A stretch of 40,407 nucleotides of DNA from Caryophanales bacterium UBA1231 (lineage in GTDB: Bacteria; Bacillota_I; Bacilli_A; ML615J-28; CAG-313), in the NCBI GenBank assembly GCA_002309035.1, contig DBWT01000084.1, positions 12,558-52,964 of the forward strand, read 5' to 3'. The translations under genes and the position numbers were made by a program. The notes below the pieces were generated by a model. That model did no database searches. It saw nothing but the letters and a program-made list of their open reading frames with translations, and was not told the origin of the DNA. Position 1 is the stretch's first letter, and each line of letters opens with the position of its first letter. This document shows positions 7,938-16,322 of the stretch, one piece after another.

Positions 7938-8579
7938 ATGACAATATATATTTTATTAGTCTTGCTTGTTTTAATTTATTTCTTATATTTATATAAGACA
8001 GTAAATAAAAACAAAGAAGAAAGATTAAAAAATAACCTTGATGGTCAAAAGTCGTCAAATAAAATGAATGTATTATATATATGTGTTTCAGCTGTTATGA
8101 TGGCACTTGCTGCTGTTTTAAAAGTATTTGGAATAATGCTTACAACTGAAATGCGGATATCTTTTTTCGCATTGCCACTTATTTTAACAGGTTTGTTTTG
8201 TGGAATGGAATGGGGTATCATTACTTCAATTGGTGCTGATTTAACTTATAGTTTATTCTCGGGATATGCTTTTAATCCTGCGTTTACTTTATCAGCAGTA
8301 TACTGGGGTGTTTTAGGTGGTATCTTTCAAAAAATCAATAATAAAAATAAATTAAATATTTTTGTAGTCTTTTTTGGTGTTTTGATTACATCACTTCTTG
8401 AAACGCACACTAATATCTTAGTTACATTATTGCTTTATGGAACAGCAACTTCTATAGCTAGTCTTTTAACTAAGTATTTAGTATTAGTAATTAAATTACC
8501 AATCATTACTTTTTTAGTTTATATTTTAAACAAAAGAGTTATCAATAAATTGTTTAGAAAAGTTGAGGTACAAGTATGA
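7938..8579 (+). CDS. folT: ECF transporter S component, folate (FolT) type
   Basis: 213 residues. The core (about 40-205) has the S-component layout of six helices. The segments RISFFALPLILTGLFCGMEW and YAFNPAFTLSAVYWGVLGG match the FolT family, which binds folate and works with the shared EcfT and EcfA1/A2 energy module (not in the window). An extra N-terminal helix (2-20) plus a basic Asn/Lys linker precede the core, which is longer than usual. A GTG at 7929 is in frame, but AAAGGTGA (7925-7932) is placed for the ATG at 7938, so that start is used. The stop overlaps the gpmI start (ATGA). Vitamin specificity is inferred from resemblance only. Confidence 0.75.
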   Translation: MTIYILLVLLVLIYFLYLYKTVNKNKEERLKNNLDGQKSSNKMNVLYICVSAVMMALAAVLKVFGIMLTTEMRISFFALPLILTGLFCGMEWGIITSIGADLTYSLFSGYAFNPAFTLSAVYWGVLGGIFQKINNKNKLNIFVVFFGVLITSLLETHTNILVTLLLYGTATSIASLLTKYLVLVIKLPIITFLVYILNKRVINKLFRKVEVQV

Positions 8580-10093
8580 GTCAAAAAAAATTAGTTATGC
8601 TCGCAATCATGGATGGATATGGCATTCGAGAAGAAACATATGGAAATGCTATAAAGATGGCAAAAAAGCCTAATTTAGATAGAATCTTTAGTGAATATCC
8701 ATATACAACTATTCTTGCTTCTGGTGAGGCTGTAGGTCTTCCTGATGGTCAAATGGGTAATTCAGAAGTAGGTCATATGAATATTGGTGCTGGTCGTATT
8801 GTATATCAATCACTAACTAGAGTGAATATTGCTGTTAGAGAAGATAAACTTGCTTCAATGCCAGCTATTCAAAAGGCTTTTGATCATGCTGTTAAAAACA
8901 ACAGTAACCTTCATATTATGGGTTTAATGAGCGATGGCGGTGTTCATTCACACATCACACATATCTTGTATTTAATGAAAAAAGCTGAAGAATACGGTAT
9001 TAAACATATATATGTTCATTCATTCTTAGATGGACGTGATGTTCCACCTAAATCGGCTAAGGAATACTTAAGTGAACTTCAAAAACATTTTACTGACAAG
9101 ATTTCAGCAGGAATCGTCAGTGGACGTTTCTATGCGATGGATAGAGATAAAATCTATGAAAGAATTCAAAAAGCCTATGATGCTTTAGTTTATGGAGAAG
9201 CTAAAGTAAAGGATTTATTAAAGGGTATCGATGAATCATATGATGAAGGTGTAACCGATGAATTCGTTGTTCCATTTATCGTTGATCCTCATTCACAAAT
9301 CAAAGACGGTGATTCAGTAATATTTGCTAATTTCCGTCCTGATAGAGCAATTCAATTATCACTAGCTTTAACTAATCCAACAAAGACAACACTAGAACGC
9401 TTTGAAACATTTAATGATTTATGCTTCGTTCAAATGATGCACTATGCTGAAGATGTTAAAGGTGATGTATGCTTTGGACTTCAAGAATTAAATAATATTT
9501 ATGGTGAAGTTATCAGCAAAAACAATCTTAAACAATTAAGAATTGCTGAAACACAAAAGTATGCTCACGTTACTTTCTTCTTTGATGGTGGCGAAGACAA
9601 AGAAATTGAAGGAAGTGATCGTGTTTTAATTCCTTCTCCAAAGATTGAAACATTTGATTTAATGCCTGAAATGAGTGCATATCAAATTACTGAAGAAGTA
9701 ATTAAAAGAATCGAAAGTGAAAAATATGATACAATCATTCTAAATTATGCCAATTGTGATATGGTAGGTCATACAGCAGTTCTTCCTGCTTGTATCAAAG
9801 CAGTAGAAGTCGTTGATGAATGTATTGGCAAAATTTATGATGCTGTTCAAAAAGTTGGTGGAACACTAATTATTACAGCTGATCATGGTAATGCTGACCA
9901 AGAAATCACAGATGAAGGCTTACCTCATACAGCTCATACTACTAATCCAGTTCCATTCTGCATTACTAAAAAAGGATTAATCTTAGAGGCAAGTGGTAAT
10001 TTAGGAGACATTGCACCTACAATGCTTGAATTATTAGGTATTGAAAAACCAAAAGAAATGACTGGAAAGTCAATGATTAAAGGATACAAATAA
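8576..10093 (+). CDS. gpmI: 2,3-bisphosphoglycerate-independent phosphoglycerate mutase
   Basis: 505 residues, normal for the family. It interconverts 3- and 2-phosphoglycerate in glycolysis using two metal ions (Mn2+). MAIMDGYG-type start, catalytic Ser63 in GNSEVGHMNIGAGR, GLMSDGGVHSH, FLDGRDVPPKSA, SGRFYAMDRD, FRPDRA, and the C-terminal metal motif ADHGNADQ are all present. It overlaps the folT-like gene by 4 bases and the enolase-like gene by 1 base (TAATG). In most Firmicutes gpmI is directly followed by eno; here that place is taken by a shortened enolase relative. Confidence 0.97.
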   Translation: MSQKKLVMLAIMDGYGIREETYGNAIKMAKKPNLDRIFSEYPYTTILASGEAVGLPDGQMGNSEVGHMNIGAGRIVYQSLTRVNIAVREDKLASMPAIQKAFDHAVKNNSNLHIMGLMSDGGVHSHITHILYLMKKAEEYGIKHIYVHSFLDGRDVPPKSAKEYLSELQKHFTDKISAGIVSGRFYAMDRDKIYERIQKAYDALVYGEAKVKDLLKGIDESYDEGVTDEFVVPFIVDPHSQIKDGDSVIFANFRPDRAIQLSLALTNPTKTTLERFETFNDLCFVQMMHYAEDVKGDVCFGLQELNNIYGEVISKNNLKQLRIAETQKYAHVTFFFDGGEDKEIEGSDRVLIPSPKIETFDLMPEMSAYQITEEVIKRIESEKYDTIILNYANCDMVGHTAVLPACIKAVEVVDECIGKIYDAVQKVGGTLIITADHGNADQEITDEGLPHTAHTTNPVPFCITKKGLILEASGNLGDIAPTMLELLGIEKPKEMTGKSMIKGYK

Positions 10094-10857
10094 TGCCATA
10101 CTTAACAGAACTATCTAGCTATATTTCATTTGATAATGAAATGAACCAAAACATAACAATTAAGATGGAAATTGAAAGTGGTAAATCTGCAACTACAATT
10201 GTTCCAGTGAATAACCACTTAGATGCTTTTGTTGATTTAATCAACAATGATATTGAAAGCATCATTTTAGGTTACAATGTTAATAATCAAGTAGTAATTG
10301 ATCAACTTATCAAATCTCTACCACAAGAACTAGGTCGTAAAATTCCTAATGAAATCTTATTCTCACTTTCTATTACGGCTGCGAAACTTGCGGCTGAATA
10401 CAATAATATGGAGTTATATCGTTACTTATCAGGTCCAAGAAATATTGTATTACCACAAGTAGTTATTAAAAAAGAAGTATATGATTTACATAATTTAAAT
10501 GAATCAAAAGGTATGATTAAACAAGTCTCAAGTATTGAGATGGTAAAAGATGATTTAGCTAATCTTGCTTTTTTAGATTTATATTCAATTAATCAGACAA
10601 CTATAAATAATTTAAAGAAAAAATATCCAAATTTAATGTTTATTTCTAAAAAGAAATTAGAACATAGTTATCAATACTTTGATATTTATGAATATCAAGT
10701 TGTTAGTGATGTATTAAATGCTTCAGCAAACTTTATTAACACTAAGTATTTAGATTCATCGCTTGCTGATTTAAGCATAGCTTTAAAAGCTGAATATTTA
10801 TATGTTAACAACAATGTCTTAAATCGTTTATTAAATATTTTAAATGAAGAAAAATAG
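10093..10857 (+). CDS. Enolase-like protein lacking the active site (probable pseudoenzyme)
   Basis: 254 residues, against about 430 for enolase. Residues 12-38 follow the enolase N-terminus; 43-114 align closely with its second helical part (IDQLIKSL, then IPNEILFSLSITAAKLAAE and LYRYLSGPRN, where enolase has LGANAILGVSLA and LYRYLGG); LMFISKKKL (181-189) resembles the DLFVTNTKKL strand; and 224-253 follow the enolase C-terminus (LADLSIAL, NRLLNILNEE). The mobile SGASTGxxEAxELRD loop is missing, as is about 140 residues of the barrel carrying the acidic metal ligands. The IKTG lysine and the SHRSGETED segment are replaced by LYVN and TKYLDSS. Hence no enolase activity is expected. AAAGGA at 10079-10084 and 1-base overlap with gpmI argue for translation. 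It may be a scaffold, regulator or decaying copy. Confidence 0.7.
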   Translation: MPYLTELSSYISFDNEMNQNITIKMEIESGKSATTIVPVNNHLDAFVDLINNDIESIILGYNVNNQVVIDQLIKSLPQELGRKIPNEILFSLSITAAKLAAEYNNMELYRYLSGPRNIVLPQVVIKKEVYDLHNLNESKGMIKQVSSIEMVKDDLANLAFLDLYSINQTTINNLKKKYPNLMFISKKKLEHSYQYFDIYEYQVVSDVLNASANFINTKYLDSSLADLSIALKAEYLYVNNNVLNRLLNILNEEK

Positions 10858-10867
10858 GAGAATTAAA

Positions 10868-11455
10868 ATGAAAACTGCACGTGAATATCGTTCAATGGCT
10901 CGTGATACTTTACAACACAATATTTTTTCAACACCATGGTTATTATTAATTGTTGTGGGAATTATCGTAGCAGCAATCAATGGCGCAATCTCATGGACTG
11001 GTATTGGTGTCTTAATTATCTTCGGTCCATTTGCTTATGGTACAGCTTGTTTCACACTTGAAATGGTTAGAAGCAATGGTCAAAATACTGACCTTGTTAG
11101 CTGCTTTAGCGGTTTTAAACGTTTCACTGATACATTAGTTACAGGTTTACTATATTATCTATATCTTTTCTTATGGAGTTTATTATTTGTCATTCCAGCA
11201 ATCATTAAATCATATGCATATGCGATGACATTCTATTTGATGCAAGATGATGAATCACTATCAGGAAATGAAGTAATCACTAAGAGTAGACAATTAATGA
11301 AGGGTCATAAATGGCAACTATTTATTCTTGACTTAACATTCATTGGTTGGTGGATTGTTGGTATGCTTTGCTTTGGTATCGGTACTCTTTGGGTTTCCGC
11401 ATATCAACAAACAGCACGTATGCATTTCTTTGAAGATATCGCATTAGCTAATTAA
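10868..11455 (+). CDS. DUF975-family membrane protein
   Basis: 195 residues from ATG at 10868, which has AGGAG 7 bases upstream; a frame start at 10844 lies inside the previous gene and lacks one. The N-terminus KTAREYRSMARDTLQHN followed by helices, a conserved central loop with the ITKSRQLMKGHKWQLFILDL segment, and a terminal AYQQTARMHFFEDI are the hallmarks of DUF975 integral membrane proteins. About four to five membrane helices. Function unknown in the family. Fourth and last gene of the folT-gpmI operon, 10 bases after the enolase-like gene, ending in a shared terminator. Confidence 0.85.
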   Translation: MKTAREYRSMARDTLQHNIFSTPWLLLIVVGIIVAAINGAISWTGIGVLIIFGPFAYGTACFTLEMVRSNGQNTDLVSCFSGFKRFTDTLVTGLLYYLYLFLWSLLFVIPAIIKSYAYAMTFYLMQDDESLSGNEVITKSRQLMKGHKWQLFILDLTFIGWWIVGMLCFGIGTLWVSAYQQTARMHFFEDIALAN

Positions 11456-11468
11456 TATAAGTAAAATA

Positions 11469-11503
11469 AAAACCAATCTACAGTTATTCTGTAGGTTGGT
11501 TTT
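11469..11503. terminator. bidirectional terminator overlapping the lgt 3' end
   Basis: AAAACCAATCTACAG (11469-11483) pairs with CTGTAGGTTGGTTTT (11489-11503) with one T-G pair and a 5-base loop. The right arm is also the last codons of the minus-strand Lgt-family gene. Both genes can use it. Confidence 0.82.
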
Positions 11504-12434
11504 CTTCTATTTTCAGTAATTTATTTTGCCTAATATTAAATATTAAGTAGATGATACCTACTACAATAATTAATATTGAGAGTAGCTGTGATGGTGAAAT
11601 ACCTAATAGGACTGAACCACGATTGTCATTTCTCAAGAACTCAATAGCAAAGCGGAAAGCCCCATAGCTCATAAGATAAATACCACCTTGAAGATTAGGA
11701 ATAATCATCAATACGCCAAATAAGATGAAGAGGAAGAGCGATTCAAACAATTGTGTTGGCAATATCCTTGTACTTAAGGCATAACTATTAGCATCATTCG
11801 CTACTTCTAAAGCTACTTCTTCACTATAGAAATAGTCATAATAATATGTGCGTTCACTAGTATCATTATATCTTGCGATATTATTTTCTTTTATATATTC
11901 TTTCATTCTTTTTTGGAATAGATCTTCATAAGCATCACTTCCATATAAATGAATATAATAAAGTGAACCATTTTTTTGAACATCATATGTTCCAGGGAAG
12001 ACTACACCAATTTTACTATCGGTAATTTTCCCATAGCAACATCCGCTTAAGAAGCATCCAATTCTTCCAATCGCATGTCCTAAAACAATACCAATAACAA
12101 CAATGTTGACAATTTTAAAGAACATTTTTCTAATTGGTTTTAAGAATATTATGAAACAAACAACAAAAACAGTAACAGCTGTTATCATCCCAGCCATAAA
12201 TGTTATGCCACCCTTATGATCTAATTCACCATTTAGGCGGTGAAATAAATCATCAAATAATCTTGAACCAATATAAAAAAGGGCACCGGACAATGCGAAA
12301 AGAGTAAGAAGACGATCAAATGATTTCTTATCTAATTTCAGTTTTTTAACTTTATAAATAATTAGTAAGACTCCTGCTACGATTCCTAAAAGAATCAAAA
12401 AAGGAAAGAAGAAATTACTATATTGATATAACAT
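11484..12434 (-). CDS. lgt: Lgt-family prolipoprotein diacylglyceryl transferase (variant motif)
   Basis: 316 residues with about seven membrane helices. Lgt moves diacylglycerol from phosphatidylglycerol to the lipobox cysteine of prolipoproteins at the outer face of the membrane. KGGITFMAGM matches the first conserved region, GHAIGRIGCFLSGCCYGK the Lgt signature, and FLRNDNRGSVLLGISPSQLL the last. The signature has Cys and Ser where the well-studied enzymes have the Asn residues of GRxGNFxNxE, a variant seen in many Firmicute homologues. About 75 residues of Tyr-rich sequence are inserted after the signature. The window encodes two lipoproteins that would be substrates. AAGGTGAT precedes the ATG. 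It could be a paralogue acting on another substrate. Confidence 0.78.
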   Translation of the reverse strand: MLYQYSNFFFPFLILLGIVAGVLLIIYKVKKLKLDKKSFDRLLTLFALSGALFYIGSRLFDDLFHRLNGELDHKGGITFMAGMITAVTVFVVCFIIFLKPIRKMFFKIVNIVVIGIVLGHAIGRIGCFLSGCCYGKITDSKIGVVFPGTYDVQKNGSLYYIHLYGSDAYEDLFQKRMKEYIKENNIARYNDTSERTYYYDYFYSEEVALEVANDANSYALSTRILPTQLFESLFLFILFGVLMIIPNLQGGIYLMSYGAFRFAIEFLRNDNRGSVLLGISPSQLLSILIIVVGIIYLIFNIRQNKLLKIEENQPTE

Positions 12435-12453
12435 ATTTTATCACCTTATGTTT

Positions 12454-12482
12454 ATTATATCTTAAATTGATTGTTTTGTCTA
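12454..12482 (-). promoter_or_regulatory. promoter of the Lgt-family gene
   Basis: On the minus strand TAGACA (12482-12477), 17 bases, TATAAT (12459-12454). It is a near-consensus sigma-A promoter, back to back with the promoter of the rsmB operon. Confidence 0.78.
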
Positions 12483-12522
12483 ATTATTTATTCTTATTTT
12501 AAGTTCCATTTCTTTCAAAATG

Positions 12523-12531
12523 TGCTATAAT
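12523..12531 (+). promoter_or_regulatory. extended -10 promoter of the rsmB-rpe operon
   Basis: TG-C-TATAAT at 12523-12531, no convincing -35 box. The gene starts 19 bases after it, with AAAGGAG at 12537-12542. Confidence 0.6.
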
Positions 12532-12549
12532 ATTTAAAGGAGAAAGAAA

Positions 12550-13194
12550 ATGATAAAAGTGGATATTAAGAAATTACAAAAAGATTTTAATACGATAGAA
12601 CACGATTTTAAAGTCATTAAAATCCTTCTAATCATCAATGGTGAACATCAATTTAAAGACTTCCAAGTTATCGAACAAATGATTGCTCAAACCAAAGAGT
12701 ATTTATTGGTTAATGATGAAAATGCATATAACATTATTGATAACAATGTTTTTGAACTTGAAAATATCCTAAGTGATTTAAAGGATCATTTAAATGAAGA
12801 AATTGATGGTAATATTTATCTATTATTGATGAATAACAATAACTATCATTTAGATAATCTTCTTAATCTTTTAAATCAATTAACAACTGATTATCCACTT
12901 GCTCTTTTAAAAAATGATATTAAAAGTTATTATCCAAAAATCATCAATGATTATTTAGTTATTTTAAAAGCTATTATTATCAATGAACTATCAGATGCTC
13001 ATTTAAAAGTAGTAAATACTTTACAAGACATCATTAAAGATAATCATAGTTTAACTAAAGTTGAATTACAATATATCTACAAAGAAACAAAATCATTGAT
13101 GAAATACATTTTAGAACAAAATCTCGATACTAATGATTTAAATAATAAATACTATTTATTTGAATTAACATTTATTATATTAATGGTGGACTAA
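12550..13194 (+). CDS. Unknown helical protein at the head of the rsmB operon
   Basis: 214 residues, predicted soluble and almost entirely alpha-helical, rich in Leu, Ile, Asn and Asp with repeating helical segments (about 35-55, 65-90, 98-115, 125-150, 160-200). No catalytic motif, signal or membrane segment. The strong ribosome-binding site and a 1-base overlap with rsmB (TAATG) show it is a real, coupled gene. In many Firmicutes this position holds fmt or priA; this protein resembles neither. A role linked to ribosome assembly can only be guessed from its neighbours. Confidence 0.75.
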   Translation: MIKVDIKKLQKDFNTIEHDFKVIKILLIINGEHQFKDFQVIEQMIAQTKEYLLVNDENAYNIIDNNVFELENILSDLKDHLNEEIDGNIYLLLMNNNNYHLDNLLNLLNQLTTDYPLALLKNDIKSYYPKIINDYLVILKAIIINELSDAHLKVVNTLQDIIKDNHSLTKVELQYIYKETKSLMKYILEQNLDTNDLNNKYYLFELTFIILMVD

Positions 13195-14426
13195 TGGAAG
13201 TATATTTACAAATTAAAAATGCATTAGATGATATATTTGATAATCAAGGCTTTATTAATTTAGTAATTAATAAAAGAATCAAAGAAGTTGAAAAACAAAA
13301 TCAACCACTATTTTCAAAAGTAGTTTATGGAGTTACCGAAAACAAAATCTTTCTTGATTATAATATTCATCGCTATCTTGTTAAAGATTTAAAAAACAAA
13401 GATATTCTTCAATTATTAAGAATAGGTTTTTACATTCTTCATTTCACAAATTTAACAAAAGCTTTGGTTGTTAATGAAATAGTTGAATTATCAAAGGAAT
13501 TCGACAAATCATTAAGTGGTTTAGTTAATGGTGTTTTGAAAAAAACGATCAATGATACTTTATCTCTTCCTGATGATTCAGTAGATCATTTACTTTCAGT
13601 TAAGTATTCATATCCCGAAAAGCTTGTTAATTTTTTAAGAAGAATGTATGAAGATCAAATCGAAGATATTTTAAAACATCCTACGACTATTTATAATACT
13701 TATCGTATTAATCCACTAAAAGATTTCTCAATCGATGATATTAAAGTTAAATATCAATTAATTGATAATTCAATCGTCACAGAAGCTAATTTAAATAATA
13801 CCAAATTTGTCAAACAAGGTATTTTAGTCAACCAAAACTTATCATCTCAAAGAGTTATCAAACTTGTTGATAAAAAGCCACATATGATGGTTTTAGATAT
13901 GTGCTCAGCCCCAGGCAGTAAGGCATTGATGTTAGCTGAAGAAATGAACAATCAAGTAGATATTACTTGTTTAGATATATATCAACATAAAATTGATTTA
14001 ATCAACAAACAAAGTGAACTTCAAGGTGTTACATGTCTTAAAACGTTAGTTCAAGATGCATCTCAATTTCAAACAACAAAACAATTTGATTTGATTTTAC
14101 TTGATGCACCATGTTCTGGTTTAGGTGTCATGAAGCATAAAGTTGATTTAAAATATCAATTTAGTTTTAAAAAGTTAGAAGAATTATATCCTCTTCAAAA
14201 GGCATTACTTGGTAAAGCTTATCAACTTTTAAAAGAAGAAGGAGTATTAATTTATTCTACTTGTACAATCAATCCATTAGAAAATGAAGAAATAATGAAG
14301 TATTTCTTTAAAAAACATAAAGATATGAAGTTAATTGAAGAAGTCAAACAATTACCTAATGACTTATATGATGGCTTCTATATTTGTAAAATGAAAAAGG
14401 AAAAGAAAAATGAAGAACATTTATGA
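13194..14426 (+). CDS. rsmB: 16S rRNA (cytosine-C5)-methyltransferase RsmB
   Basis: 410 residues. An N-terminal NusB-like RNA-binding domain (about 1-130) is followed by a class I SAM methyltransferase domain with DMCSAPGSKALMLAE for SAM binding. The two catalytic-region cysteines are C307 in DAPCSGLG and C357 in YSTCTINPLENE; the latter is the family's attacking nucleophile. Methylates C967 (E. coli numbering) of 16S rRNA. It overlaps the next gene by 17 bases, and the rlmN ribosome-binding site (AAAGGAAAAG) lies within its 3' end. Somewhat shorter than the usual 430-450 residues. Confidence 0.93.
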   Translation: MEVYLQIKNALDDIFDNQGFINLVINKRIKEVEKQNQPLFSKVVYGVTENKIFLDYNIHRYLVKDLKNKDILQLLRIGFYILHFTNLTKALVVNEIVELSKEFDKSLSGLVNGVLKKTINDTLSLPDDSVDHLLSVKYSYPEKLVNFLRRMYEDQIEDILKHPTTIYNTYRINPLKDFSIDDIKVKYQLIDNSIVTEANLNNTKFVKQGILVNQNLSSQRVIKLVDKKPHMMVLDMCSAPGSKALMLAEEMNNQVDITCLDIYQHKIDLINKQSELQGVTCLKTLVQDASQFQTTKQFDLILLDAPCSGLGVMKHKVDLKYQFSFKKLEELYPLQKALLGKAYQLLKEEGVLIYSTCTINPLENEEIMKYFFKKHKDMKLIEEVKQLPNDLYDGFYICKMKKEKKNEEHL

Positions 14427-15453
14427 TTTAACACTTGATGAACTAATTGAATTTTTCTTAACACATAATGAAAAGAAATTCAAAGCTGAACAAGTGTTTG
14501 AATGGTTATATCGTAAAAGAGTAAAATCTTTTGATGAAATGACTAATCTATCAAAAAATCAAATTGCTTTATTAAAAGACAACTTTGAAATCAAAGAGCT
14601 TCTTTTAAAAGAAAAGTACTTATCTAAAGATGGTACTGTTAAGTTCTTATTTGAACTTAATGATGGTAATTTAATTGAATCTGTTTTAATGAAGCATCCA
14701 TACGGATATAGTGTTTGCATTACAAGTGAAGTTGGTTGTAAGATGGGATGTATCTTTTGTGCATCTGGTGAATTAGGTTTTATTAGACAACTTACACTTG
14801 CTGAAATGGTTCTTCAAGTTGTCCAAGTTGACAATTACTTGAAAGAAAAAGATGAACACTTATCAAATATTGTTGTTATGGGTATTGGTGAGCCATTTGA
14901 TAATTATGAGACACTAATTAAATTCTTATATGTTGTTAATTATCCAAAGGGTCTTGAAATAGGAGCACGTCATATTACCGTTTCGACTTCAGGCATTGTT
15001 CCAAAAATTAAGGAATTTGCTGAAGTAGACTTACAGATAAATCTTGCGGTAAGTTTACATGCGCCTAATGATGAATTGAGATCTCAAATGATGAAGATTA
15101 ATAAAACATACCCTTTAGCTGAATTAATGGAAGCCATCAGATATTATTTAAGCAAAACTAATCGGAGAATTACTTTTGAATATATTTTAATAAAAGGGTT
15201 AAATGATTCATTGATGCATGCTAAAGAATTAGCAAAACTCTTAAAAGGCATCAATTGTTATGTCAATTTAATTCCATATAATAAAGTATGGACAAAGTCA
15301 TTAGATACAACAGATCATACCTCAGCCGAAGAGTTCTTAACATATTTAGTATCTAAAGGCATCACAACAACCCTCCGCATTGAAAAAGGCAATGATGTGA
15401 ATGCAGCATGTGGACAACTTCGTGCAAAAAGAATGGTGAACAATGAAAGCTAA
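14410..15453 (+). CDS. rlmN: Dual-specificity rRNA/tRNA adenine-C2 methyltransferase RlmN
   Basis: 347 residues, typical length. Radical SAM enzyme that methylates C2 of A2503 in 23S rRNA and of A37 in some tRNAs. The Fe-S cluster cysteines are C110, C114 and C117 (CKMGCIFC). C334 in NAACGQLR corresponds to the transiently methylated cysteine, and C103 is its partner position. GIGEPFDNY, TVSTSGI and AVSLHAPND motifs are all intact. It overlaps rsgA by 11 bases. In most Firmicutes and many mycoplasmas a PP2C phosphatase and a PASTA-type kinase gene lie between rlmN and rsgA; they are absent here. Confidence 0.96.
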   Translation: MKNIYDLTLDELIEFFLTHNEKKFKAEQVFEWLYRKRVKSFDEMTNLSKNQIALLKDNFEIKELLLKEKYLSKDGTVKFLFELNDGNLIESVLMKHPYGYSVCITSEVGCKMGCIFCASGELGFIRQLTLAEMVLQVVQVDNYLKEKDEHLSNIVVMGIGEPFDNYETLIKFLYVVNYPKGLEIGARHITVSTSGIVPKIKEFAEVDLQINLAVSLHAPNDELRSQMMKINKTYPLAELMEAIRYYLSKTNRRITFEYILIKGLNDSLMHAKELAKLLKGINCYVNLIPYNKVWTKSLDTTDHTSAEEFLTYLVSKGITTTLRIEKGNDVNAACGQLRAKRMVNNES

Positions 15454-16321
15454 AATAATTCAAATCCAAGCAGATTTATTTAAAGTAAAATTTAATGATT
15501 CTATTCAAAATGCTAAAGCATCGAAACTTTTGAAATTAAAAAACATCGATTTAAAAGTTGGCGATGAAGTTGAAGTCAATCAATATAATGATGGTTTTTG
15601 TTATATTGAAAAAAGATATCCACGTAAAAATGATTTAGTTCGGCCTGTTGTAGCAAACATCGATAAAGCAATTGTTTGTGTTAGTGTAAAAGAACCAGAA
15701 TTCAACCAAAACTTATTAGATCGATTCTTATCAATTCTTTTCTTTAACAATATTGATTGTGTTATTGTTTTCACAAAGATTGATTTATTAAAAACCCAAA
15801 ATGAAATTAAATACATCAATAATATATATGAATATTATCAATCAATAGGTTATGAATGCTATCAAACAACAAACACTAACAAATCGATAAAAGAAGTTTT
15901 TGTAAAAATTGTTGACAATAAAATATGTGTTATCACTGGCCAAAGTGGAGTTGGTAAATCAACAATCATCAATTTAATTGATGAGTCATTAAAACTTGAA
16001 ACTGGAGAAATTTCATTAAAGTTAAATAGAGGCAAACATACCACAAGATATACAACTCTTTATCCAATCTTTAATGGTTATATTGTCGATACACCAGGTT
16101 TTGGTAATTTAGACTTTATTGGTATGAATGAATTAGATTTAAGCCATTCATTTATTGAAATATTTAAAGCTAGTGCTGATTGTAAATACAAAGGTTGTTT
16201 ACATGAAAATGAACCACATTGTCATGTAAAAGAATTAGTTGAGAAAGGTTTAATAAATAAAGAACGTTATAATAATTATTTAAGCTTTTTAAAAATCGTT
16301 AAACAAAATAGGAAGTATTAA
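15443..16321 (+). CDS. rsgA: Ribosome small-subunit biogenesis GTPase RsgA
   Basis: 292 residues. OB-fold (about 1-65), then a circularly permuted GTPase domain in G4-G5-G1-G2-G3 order: FTKIDLL (G4), GQSGVGKST with K172 (G1) and DTPGFG (G3). The C-terminal zinc-binding helical part has C-x-x-x-x-C-x-H-x-x-x-x-x-C spacing in CKYKGCLHENEPHC. It checks maturation of the 30S decoding centre and leaves on GTP hydrolysis. It begins within rlmN and ends one base before the rpe start. Confidence 0.95.
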   Translation: MKAKIIQIQADLFKVKFNDSIQNAKASKLLKLKNIDLKVGDEVEVNQYNDGFCYIEKRYPRKNDLVRPVVANIDKAIVCVSVKEPEFNQNLLDRFLSILFFNNIDCVIVFTKIDLLKTQNEIKYINNIYEYYQSIGYECYQTTNTNKSIKEVFVKIVDNKICVITGQSGVGKSTIINLIDESLKLETGEISLKLNRGKHTTRYTTLYPIFNGYIVDTPGFGNLDFIGMNELDLSHSFIEIFKASADCKYKGCLHENEPHCHVKELVEKGLINKERYNNYLSFLKIVKQNRKY

Positions 16322-16322
16322 T

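Noticed and set aside
10093..10857. Enolase-like gene as a simple frameshifted pseudogene
   Set aside because: The frame is open for 254 codons, both ends align to enolase in one frame, and translation signals are intact; decay cannot be fully excluded without relatives.
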